Positions 58,461 through 64,000 of a stretch of DNA of 64,000 nt are shown in pieces. The stretch comes from Candidatus Saccharicenans sp. (GTDB lineage: Bacteria; Acidobacteriota; Aminicenantia; Aminicenantales; Saccharicenantaceae), in NCBI GenBank assembly GCA_024653215.1, contig JANLFU010000005.1, positions 1 through 64,000 on the forward strand, written 5' to 3'. Every line of letters begins with the position of its first letter. Position 1 is the stretch's first letter. The position numbers and the translations under genes were made by a program. The notes beneath the pieces were generated by a model that was given only the letters and a program-made list of their open reading frames with translations, was not told the DNA's origin and made no database searches.

Positions 58461-59024
58461 ATGACGTGCGTGGAAGTGAAAGAAATAGTCAGAAATTGCC
58501 TGAAAGGAGAGGCGGAAGCCTGGAAAATGCTGGTTGACCTTTATTCCCGGAAAATCTTCAACCTGGCCTACCAGTTCGCCGGCAGCCCGCAGGAAGCCGA
58601 GGACCTGACCCAGGAGATCTTCCTGAAGCTCTATAACTCCCTCGGTAAGTATGATTTCGAGCGGGACTTCAGCGCCTGGTTTCTGACCCTGGCCAGGAAT
58701 TTCCTGATTGATGAATTCCGCAGAACCAGGCTGGAGAAATCGCAACGGGCTGATTTTGAAGAACTTACAACCGCAGCCGCCGAAGCCGATGGCCCGGAAA
58801 ACCGGCTGTTGAGCCAGGAAAAAGCCGAACTGGTTAGGGAAGCCCTACTCCAGCTTTCGCCGGAATTGAGAACAGTCCTGGTACTCAGGGAAATTGAAGG
58901 ATTCAGCTACGAGGAAATCGCCCAGAAGATGAAGCTTCCTCTGGGCACGGTCAAGAGCCGGGTCAACCGGGGCCGGATCCAGATAGCTCAGGCCATCCTG
59001 GAAAAGACCGGAGGTAAGCCATGA
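58461..59024 (+). CDS. ECF-type RNA polymerase sigma factor
   Basis: Second sigma factor of the ECF type, about 187 residues from ATG 58461. A GTG at 58395 would add 22 residues that do not fit the family, and the ribosome site is weak for both, so the start is uncertain. Region 2: SPQEAEDLTQEIFLKLYNS and FSAWFLTLARNFLIDEFRR. Region 4: FSYEEIAQKMKLPLGTVKSRVNRG. Its stop overlaps the anti-sigma gene by four bases (ATGA). It is divergent from the first ECF gene across about 150 bases, so both may be regulated together. Confidence 0.92.
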   Translation: MTCVEVKEIVRNCLKGEAEAWKMLVDLYSRKIFNLAYQFAGSPQEAEDLTQEIFLKLYNSLGKYDFERDFSAWFLTLARNFLIDEFRRTRLEKSQRADFEELTTAAAEADGPENRLLSQEKAELVREALLQLSPELRTVLVLREIEGFSYEEIAQKMKLPLGTVKSRVNRGRIQIAQAILEKTGGKP

Positions 59025-59530
59025 ACTGTGACCGGGTCCAACTGCTGTTTTCGGACTATCTCGAAGGCGAGCTCCAGCCTGAGGTTAAGAAAGAACTGGA
59101 GGCCCACCTGGCCGCCTGCCCGGACTGCTCCCGCCTGCTGGAAGCCACCCGGAGCCTGGCCTCAGAGTGGCCGAGGCTGCCCGAAATGGAACCGCCAGCC
59201 GGCTTGATCCAGAAGCTTTATCTCATCCCGGAAACCGCTTCAGGGCGCAAGAAAGCCTGGTCATTCGGCTGGAAATTCTGGCTGAGCCCGGCCTTCCAGC
59301 CTGTCCTGACTTCCCTGACCGTGGTCATGGTGGTTTTCTCCCTCCTGACCTTCACCACGCCGGGCCGGAGCCTTAAAAAATCAGCGGCCCTGGAACTGCG
59401 CCGCACCTACAGCCTGGCCCAGAAAACCCTGGTCCGGGCCGGAGTTCTCAAGGACAAGCTACAGGGCTACCGCGAAAATTTCATAGCTTCTCTCGAAGCT
59501 AAGAATATCTATAAATCTGACAAGAACTAA
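59021..59530 (+). CDS. zinc-finger anti-sigma factor with one membrane span
   Basis: 169 residues. The N-terminal zf-HC2/ZAS zinc finger has C3, H29, C33 and C36 (HLAACPDC). One membrane span lies at about residues 93-113 (VLTSLTVVMVVFSLLTF). The periplasmic tail is short and helical. ATGA overlap with the sigma gene couples the pair, the standard arrangement for ECF sigma and anti-sigma. It should hold the sigma factor at the inner membrane until a signal arrives. The tail is shorter than in RseA-type anti-sigmas, so how it is inactivated is unclear. Confidence 0.88.
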   Translation: MNCDRVQLLFSDYLEGELQPEVKKELEAHLAACPDCSRLLEATRSLASEWPRLPEMEPPAGLIQKLYLIPETASGRKKAWSFGWKFWLSPAFQPVLTSLTVVMVVFSLLTFTTPGRSLKKSAALELRRTYSLAQKTLVRAGVLKDKLQGYRENFIASLEAKNIYKSDKN

Positions 59531-59542
59531 TGGAGGTTTAAC

Positions 59543-60046
59543 TTGGAAGAAAAAATCAAGATCGAACAAAAACCAGCCAAGTCACCGGTACTGGCCGGAA
59601 TCTTCTCGGCCATCTTTCCCGGGACGGGAGCCATCTACAACGGGAGTTACCTCAAGGGCATCCTGTACATCATCATCTTTGCCGGCCTGATTTCCATTCA
59701 GGGCCGCGGCGGGCAACCGTTCGTCGGCCTGATGCTGGCCGGCTTCTACTTTTTCCAGATCATAGATGCCGTAAACGAGGCCAGGAGAATATCCACAGCC
59801 GGCCAGCCTGAACCCTCTCCGGGAACCAGGCTGTCGGTAGAAGCCGAGGTGGACATTTCCCGGCCCTCAGGTTCCATCTCCTGGGGAATCATACTCATTC
59901 TCCTGGGCGGCCTGTTCCTTCTGGCCAACTACGAGGTCATCAGCTACGACGCCCTGATCGATTACTGGCCGCTGGCCCTGATCGGCCTGGGCCTGAAGTT
60001 GCTGGCCGATTATTTTATTGGCAAGAAATCAGCCAAGAAATCATGA
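59543..60046 (+). CDS. membrane protein with LiaI/LiaF-like C-terminal domain
   Basis: 167 residues, TTG start set by TGGAGG with correct spacing. The N-terminal half (FSAIFPGTGAIYNGSYLKGILYII) has two to three hydrophobic spans like DUF5683/TM2 proteins. The C-terminal half (GIILILLGGLFLLANYEVI, WPLALIGLGLKLL) matches the LiaI/LiaF-type DUF5668 pattern of two short spans. Such proteins work with envelope-stress sensors. It follows the anti-sigma gene by 12 bases and precedes another DUF5668 protein gene by 12 bases. Confidence 0.75.
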   Translation: MEEKIKIEQKPAKSPVLAGIFSAIFPGTGAIYNGSYLKGILYIIIFAGLISIQGRGGQPFVGLMLAGFYFFQIIDAVNEARRISTAGQPEPSPGTRLSVEAEVDISRPSGSISWGIILILLGGLFLLANYEVISYDALIDYWPLALIGLGLKLLADYFIGKKSAKKS

Positions 60047-60058
60047 GGAGGAAAAACC

Positions 60059-60307
60059 ATGTCAAGAAGACATAGAGACAACTTAATCTGGGGTTTAATC
60101 CTGGTGGTAATCGGGGCCATTTTCCTTCTGGAAAACATCGGCTACGATGCCTGGCGGTACCTGTTCAAGCTCTGGCCCCTGATCCTAATCTTCTGGGGAG
60201 CTTCCAAGCTGTACTACGGAATCAAGGCCCGGAGCCAGGCTTCAGAACCTAAAGCCGGGGTCATCGAAGCGGAGATACTTCCCGGGGACAAAAAAGATGA
60301 AAGCTAA
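60059..60307 (+). CDS. small DUF5668 (LiaI/LiaF-like) membrane protein
   Basis: 82 residues with two hydrophobic spans, WGLILVVIGAIFLLENIGY and WPLILIFWGASKLYYG, the DUF5668 pattern, then a short charged tail. AGGAGG is 7 bases before the ATG. It overlaps the downstream DUF4097 gene by 11 bases, so expression of the two is coupled. Its C-terminal half repeats the domain of the gene just upstream, which suggests they interact or arose by duplication. No enzyme activity is expected. Confidence 0.78.
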   Translation: MSRRHRDNLIWGLILVVIGAIFLLENIGYDAWRYLFKLWPLILIFWGASKLYYGIKARSQASEPKAGVIEAEILPGDKKDES

Positions 60308-61592
60308 GGAAGTCCTGCTCCTGATTCTTATCGTCGTGGTCGGAGTCGGTTTGCATTACCTGGATAACCTGAAACTGACGATAGATGACTGGGAAGTCGG
60401 CTCTATCTTCCGAGGCGAGTCCTTTCTTTTTGAGGAAGTTAAGACCGAAGCTCCGGCCGGCACCCTGGAAATCGTCAACAGCCACGGCAGCATCCAGATT
60501 GAGGGCGTGGAAACACAGGCAATAGAAATTGCCTTCGAAAAGAGAGTCTGGAGAAAGACCGAGCAGGAGGCCAGGGAGATAGCCGACCAGATAAAATTAC
60601 TGGCCACCAGGGACAGCCAGAGACTCCTCCTGACCACCAACCGCGATACCTTCCGCAAAAAAAATTTCACCACCAGTTATCGGGTGCGAGTTCCAAGAGA
60701 CACCTCGATCTCTGTCAGGAATTCATACGGCCTGGTCCGCATCGCCGGGGTCAAAGAGGTTGAACTGGAAAACCGGCAGGGCCGGGTGGATATAGTCGAA
60801 GTTTCGGGCCCGGTCCGGGTTCAAAATTCCTACGAAAAAGTTTCCATAATGGACGTCGAAGGGGAATGCCGCCTGGAAACAAAGCATTCTTCGGCCCTGC
60901 TCAGCCGGATTGCCGGCCCGGTCCTGGTGAATTGCGCCTACGAGAACCTGGAACTTTTCGACCTCAAGAGCAGTCTCGACCTGGAATCCAGGCATACTAG
61001 GATCAAGGCGGTCAGAATCGCCGGCCCTTCAAAAATCTCCGGTTCCTACGAGCAAATCAGCCTGAGCGAAACCGGCCCGACCATCATAAGGGGTCATCAT
61101 TCGCCGGTGGAAGTTGACACGGCCCGGGGACAGCTGGAAATAGAAACCAGTTACGAAAGAATCAGGCTGGCCGACCTCGAGGGCGACCTGGTGATCAGGG
61201 CCAGGAGCTCAAGAGTTGATGTGACCGGGGCCAGGGCCGCCCGCCTGCAGGTTGAAACCTCTTACGAGCCGGTCAACCTGGAGGACTTCAGCGGCCAGCT
61301 CGAGCTTAAATTAAAACACGCCAACCTGACCCTGTCTCCGCTCAACCTGGATTACCCGATTCTGGCCACCACCGAATACGGCAACATAAAGTTCTTCTGG
61401 CCCGAAAACCAGACGGCCCGGCTGGAGGCCAGCAGCAAGGGCGGGCGCATATCCTGGCAGCTCCCCTTCTCCCCCGATGAAAACACCACAAACGGCCTGG
61501 CCGTGGTCAGGGCCTATAGCGGGGCTGCTAACCGGCCAGAGATCAAGCTGAGCACCAGTTATGGAAATATTGATATTCTAAGGAAGGAATGA
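60297..61592 (+). CDS. DUF4097-type beta-repeat protein, membrane anchored
   Basis: 431 residues. A short hydrophobic segment at residues 5-20 is a likely signal anchor. The rest is beta-strand repeats of the DUF4097 (putative adhesin / LiaF C-terminal) type. Tyr of an S-Y-[EG] motif recurs at 144, 179, 215, 251, 286, 323 and 361, every 35-38 residues, with a His/Arg-type strand between each pair, which predicts a beta solenoid. Last gene of the second ECF operon, overlapping the DUF5668 gene. Likely exposed outside the inner membrane as a sensor or structural part; function inferred from family and position. Confidence 0.8.
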   Translation: MKAKEVLLLILIVVVGVGLHYLDNLKLTIDDWEVGSIFRGESFLFEEVKTEAPAGTLEIVNSHGSIQIEGVETQAIEIAFEKRVWRKTEQEAREIADQIKLLATRDSQRLLLTTNRDTFRKKNFTTSYRVRVPRDTSISVRNSYGLVRIAGVKEVELENRQGRVDIVEVSGPVRVQNSYEKVSIMDVEGECRLETKHSSALLSRIAGPVLVNCAYENLELFDLKSSLDLESRHTRIKAVRIAGPSKISGSYEQISLSETGPTIIRGHHSPVEVDTARGQLEIETSYERIRLADLEGDLVIRARSSRVDVTGARAARLQVETSYEPVNLEDFSGQLELKLKHANLTLSPLNLDYPILATTEYGNIKFFWPENQTARLEASSKGGRISWQLPFSPDENTTNGLAVVRAYSGAANRPEIKLSTSYGNIDILRKE

Positions 61593-61613
61593 TTCGTCGG
61601 GCGTTCGGCCGGT

Positions 61614-62513
61614 TCAGGAGTGCTTGAACTTGTAGGTGGAGATCCTGTAGCCCAGCACCCCGTTGATCTTGATGTTCAGGAAGGAGATCAGGTTGGTCAG
61701 GTCTTTCTTGAACTTGGTCACATAACGAACGAAATCAGCTTCCTTCTTGAACCGGAGCAGGTTCTCGAACTCGTCCACCTCGTCCCGCAGTTCAACCAAA
61801 AAGTGGGTTATCTCCCGGTACTGGCTGTTGATGTCGATGAGTTCCTTGCCGGACAGCTTGTCCAGGTCCGGGTAAGGCGGCAGCGACTGCAGGATGAGCA
61901 GGCTCTCGTTGTAGGCCTCGTTGACCGATTCCTTTATCTCCTGGAAGAAGGAGCTGTATTCCAGGGGGTTCTTGATCCTGGCCTCGGCCTTATCCAGCAA
62001 CCGGTCGTACTGTTCCTTGACCGAGATGATAAAGTCCTTGACGCCCCAGTACTTCCGCTTGAAATTCAGCAGGTCGATAAAATCCCGGCCGATATAAATC
62101 TTGTCCTTGTAATTATTCAGTAGCTCTTTGGGCTCGTGGGTGTAAAATTTTAACTCGAATTTACGGCCGTCGCCGCTCTTCTCCCTGAACCTGGCCAGCA
62201 CCAGGTAATTATTCTGCTCGATGAAGTAGCTGCTCATTTCCAGGATGACTGTGTAGAGGGACAGGTTCTGGATGATGTATTCCTTGAGGTAATTCAGCAG
62301 GTTTTCTTTCTTGTTCAGGAAATCGACCACCGGCTCGGTGGGCATGGTATTCAGCACCGAGTAAGAAGGAGAAATGAGATACAGGACCGGTCCACTGCCC
62401 AGCTCCAGGTGCAGGTTCTTCAGGACATTCTGGTGCAGGTCGTCATAGAGCATGGGCTGAAGGGGCGGCAGGTTGTTAACTTCAACCTTCATCAATTCTT
62501 CGATTTCATTCAT
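61614..62513 (-). CDS. conserved-looking cytosolic protein, function unknown
   Basis: 299 residues, not recognised. No signal peptide or membrane span. The first 150 residues read as an alpha/beta domain (PVLYLISPSYSVLNTMP, YLVLARFRE, KFELKFYTH). The second half is mostly helical and charged, with a probable coiled coil at about 210-265 (YREITHFLVELRDEVDEF). Asn, Tyr, Leu and Lys are frequent, unlike the Ala/Gly-rich neighbours, while the codons remain GC-ending, so it is not obviously foreign. AAGGAG lies about 6 bases before the ATG. It is convergent with the DUF4097 gene and follows the LipM-like gene on the same strand by 47 bases. Confidence 0.65.
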   Translation of the reverse strand: MNEIEELMKVEVNNLPPLQPMLYDDLHQNVLKNLHLELGSGPVLYLISPSYSVLNTMPTEPVVDFLNKKENLLNYLKEYIIQNLSLYTVILEMSSYFIEQNNYLVLARFREKSGDGRKFELKFYTHEPKELLNNYKDKIYIGRDFIDLLNFKRKYWGVKDFIISVKEQYDRLLDKAEARIKNPLEYSSFFQEIKESVNEAYNESLLILQSLPPYPDLDKLSGKELIDINSQYREITHFLVELRDEVDEFENLLRFKKEADFVRYVTKFKKDLTNLISFLNIKINGVLGYRISTYKFKHS

Positions 62514-62560
62514 GGCCAGCTCCTTCCTTCAAGTACAGTCTAATGTTAACACCCGGCCCC

Positions 62561-63373
62561 CTAAAAATCAAACCCGGACGGCTCTGCCTTCTCTCCCGTC
62601 CAGTTCCAGCTGGCATACTTCATTGTTTCTAATCTGGCAACTATTTTTCTTTCTTCAGGCGTGAGCTGGCGCTCGGTCAGTTCGACCTGGAATTTCTGCT
62701 TGAAACCCTCAACCAGGTGGTCCACAGCCAGGGCATAGCTCACCGGTTTTCCCAGCTCGTCCGAAAGAGAGGTCATGCTCTCAGCCCGGGCCGGGTCCAG
62801 GCCGTAGGAAATGGCCGACAGCAGCTCGACCTCCTTGACCAGGGGTATCGAGCCGTGCTGCAAGAAAGAAAGGCCGCTCCTTTTCTGGGCGCTGCCTATG
62901 GCCTTCTTCCCGTTTATCTCCACCTCGTTCCGGGCCGGGTAAGCAAAACAGGGCAGATGGCTGCGGGCGTAAGCAGCCGGCGTGCTGGCGGCCAGTTCGG
63001 CCGGAAGCCCCAGCAGTCTCAAGCCGCGAACCAGGGCTTCTGAAATCAAGCGGTAAGAACCGTCCAGGGTGGCCGTGAAAAGGTCAGCCCGGGCCGAGGC
63101 CACCGAGTAGGTCACCTCCAGGTGGTGCAGGACCAGTTTGCCCCCGGTCATCCGCCGGACGACATCGACTCCCCTTCTCCGGCATTCTTCCAGGTTCAGG
63201 ACCTTGTTTATATCCTGGCTGCAGCCCAGGGAGGCGGTGGGTCTTAGCCAGGTATAAAACCGCAGATAGGTCTTTTTGCTCCTCTGAGCCAGGAGGAAAA
63301 GGTATTCGTCAACGGCCATGTTCCAGGAGCCCGGGAGAGGCTCGCGGTCGTAAATCAGTTCCCAGTCGGTCAT
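62561..63373 (-). CDS. lipM: LipM-like octanoyltransferase / lipoate-protein ligase family
   Basis: Attaches octanoyl or lipoyl groups to carrier proteins such as GcvH or the E2 subunits of 2-oxoacid dehydrogenases. 270 residues, BPL/LplA/LipB fold. WNMAVDEYL at the N-terminus, RRMTGGKLVLH (substrate loop), CFAYPARNEVEINGKKAIG with C142 at the LipM catalytic-cysteine position, SAQKRSGLSFLQHGSI. The cysteine favours an octanoyltransferase of the LipM type over a true LplA ligase, though the distinction is not certain. AAGG lies about 9 bases before the ATG. It follows tRNA-Gly by 39 bases. Confidence 0.82.
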   Translation of the reverse strand: MTDWELIYDREPLPGSWNMAVDEYLFLLAQRSKKTYLRFYTWLRPTASLGCSQDINKVLNLEECRRRGVDVVRRMTGGKLVLHHLEVTYSVASARADLFTATLDGSYRLISEALVRGLRLLGLPAELAASTPAAYARSHLPCFAYPARNEVEINGKKAIGSAQKRSGLSFLQHGSIPLVKEVELLSAISYGLDPARAESMTSLSDELGKPVSYALAVDHLVEGFKQKFQVELTERQLTPEERKIVARLETMKYASWNWTGEKAEPSGFDF

Positions 63374-63412
63374 CGGCTAACCTTCAAATCGTTTCCGCAG
63401 AAATAAAAAAAG

Positions 63413-63484
63413 AGCGGGCAACGGGATTCGAACCCGCAACTCCGAGCTTGGGAAGCTCGCACTCTACCGTTGAGTTATGCCCGC
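63413..63484 (-). tRNA. tRNA-Gly(CCC)
   Basis: 72 bases. Acceptor GCGGGCA / TGCCCGC, D-stem ACTC / GAGT, anticodon stem CGAGC / GCTCG around loop TTCCCAA (anticodon CCC, reads GGG), T-arm with TTCGAAT, discriminator T. CCA is not encoded; the sequence after the discriminator is CTTTTTTTATTT, which may also help termination. Confidence 0.95.
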
Positions 63485-63515
63485 TCGCTTCAAGAGAGCT
63501 ACCAACTCTTCCTGC

Positions 63516-63536
63516 AGATTGATAGACTATCAATCT
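63516..63536. repeat. perfect 21-base palindrome in the tRNA-Gly / bactofilin intergenic region
   Basis: AGATTGATAG (63516-63525), one central base, CTATCAATCT (63527-63536). It covers about +1 to +21 of the predicted tRNA-Gly transcript and lies about 64 bases before the bactofilin promoter -35. It looks like an operator or a 5' RNA hairpin. Confidence 0.6.
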
Positions 63537-63542
63537 ACCTGA

Positions 63543-63570
63543 ATTTTATCAAATAGCCTCTGTCTGTCAA
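63543..63570 (-). promoter_or_regulatory. promoter of tRNA-Gly
   Basis: Minus strand consensus TTGACA (63565-63570), 16 bases, TAAAAT (63543-63548). The predicted start abuts the 21-base palindrome. Confidence 0.7.
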
Positions 63571-63600
63571 TGGAAAGCAACAGCCGTTGATTAATTTCAG

Positions 63601-63628
63601 TTGACTGCCGCCCCGAATAAAATATAAT
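63601..63628 (+). promoter_or_regulatory. promoter of the bactofilin gene
   Basis: TTGACT (63601-63606), 16 bases, consensus TATAAT (63623-63628), 26 bases before the ATG at 63655. Confidence 0.72.
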
Positions 63629-63654
63629 TGATGAAAACGGAGAGAGCGTGAGAG

Positions 63655-64000
63655 ATGAGCCCGGATGATAAAAAAATCAACCAGGAAGCCGGCCTGACCC
63701 GGGTCGTCAGTCGGCTCGGCCAGACGGTAACTCTGGAAGGCAAACTCAACGGTCACGAGGACCTGGAAATCCAGGGCACCTTCAGCGGCCCGATCGACCT
63801 GGCCCTGCATGATTTAACCATCGGCAAGACGGCCAGCGTCAAGTCTGAACAGGTCAGGGCCAAGAATCTCTTTCTCTATGGCCAGCTTGAAGGCAAGGTC
63901 CGGGCTGAAAGGGTGGTCATCAGCGATACCGGCCGCTTTACCGGAGATATCGTGGCCTGCAAGATTTCAGTCCAGAACGGGGCCAAGTTCAAGGGCACCA
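63655..64000 (+). CDS. bactofilin family protein, 3' end cut off by window
   Basis: Polymer-forming cytoskeletal protein (DUF583) that builds membrane-linked filaments and helps local cell-wall synthesis. The frame runs open from ATG 63655 past the window end: MSPDDKKINQEAGL, then the beta-helix repeats VTLEGKLNGHEDLEIQGTFS, ASVKSEQVRAKNLFLYG and RFTGDIVACKISVQNGAKFK, with the regular glycine/strand spacing of bactofilins. GGAGAG lies 8 bases before the ATG. 115 residues are visible; the usual full length is 110-200. It is the only shape-related gene in the window. Confidence 0.88.
   Translation, partial: MSPDDKKINQEAGLTRVVSRLGQTVTLEGKLNGHEDLEIQGTFSGPIDLALHDLTIGKTASVKSEQVRAKNLFLYGQLEGKVRAERVVISDTGRFTGDIVACKISVQNGAKFKGT

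Overview
The window looks like chromosomal core sequence of a Gram-negative, heterotrophic bacterium. It carries two very large Oar-like TonB-dependent receptors, an OmpA-type peptidoglycan-binding lipoprotein, Lgt and LspA, several secreted lipoproteins and hydrolases, and a bactofilin. GC content is moderately high and genes are closely packed on both strands. Two tRNA genes lack an encoded CCA. The mix of carboxypeptidase-regulatory-like TonB receptors without SusD partners, a DUF5107/TPR lipoprotein, EF-G2-type translation GTPase and TldD/TldE fits Acidobacteriota-like lineages such as Candidatus Aminicenantes. That placement is an inference from gene content, not a measurement. No insertion sequence, prophage or CRISPR array was seen.

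Layout. 1-4059: TCA genes, isocitrate dehydrogenase (5' truncated by the window), malate dehydrogenase, a strong terminator, then sucC-sucD. 4150-15794: envelope and secretion functions, namely a clan GH-D lipoprotein glycosidase, a secreted metallo-beta-lactamase-fold hydrolase, the DUF5107/TPR lipoprotein, an OmpA lipoprotein, an M14 carboxypeptidase, a ChaN-PDZ protein and an Ntn (C45-like) hydrolase. 16314-23496: EF-G2, then the operon ileS-lspA-lgt-rluD read leftward. 23585-26027: nadC-nadB, with nadC apparently leaderless. 26173-31941: tldD-tldE, nitroreductase with an MFS transporter, and a YitT membrane protein. 32065-43781: carbohydrate and amino-sugar metabolism, namely fructose-1,6-bisphosphatase, a ROK-like kinase with nagB, a sodium/solute symporter with an FGGY kinase, a glutamine synthetase homologue and a NamZ-type muramidase. 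43978-53841: a two-module transglutaminase-like lipoprotein, a CoA-type Nudix hydrolase, a 4-oxalocrotonate tautomerase homologue, and two TonB receptors separated by a terminator. 54422-64000: tRNA-Leu, trmH, two divergent ECF sigma-factor modules, an unrecognised 299-residue protein, a LipM-like octanoyltransferase, tRNA-Gly and the start of a bactofilin gene.

The most interesting region is 55628-61592. Leftward runs an ECF sigma factor, a small single-span membrane protein and an HtrA-like two-PDZ protein that keeps the serine but has lost the catalytic histidine and aspartate. Rightward runs a second ECF sigma factor, a zinc-finger anti-sigma factor, two LiaI/LiaF-like membrane proteins and a DUF4097 protein with a strikingly regular two-step beta repeat. 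Together these look like paired envelope-stress circuits, one possibly using a pseudoprotease as sensor.

Regulatory signals of the sigma-70 type (TTGACA, 16-18 bases, TATAAT) can be read by eye in front of many genes. They are reported individually, with hexamers and spacings, and all are predictions. Starts were adjusted where a Shine-Dalgarno sequence or a promoter position argued for it.
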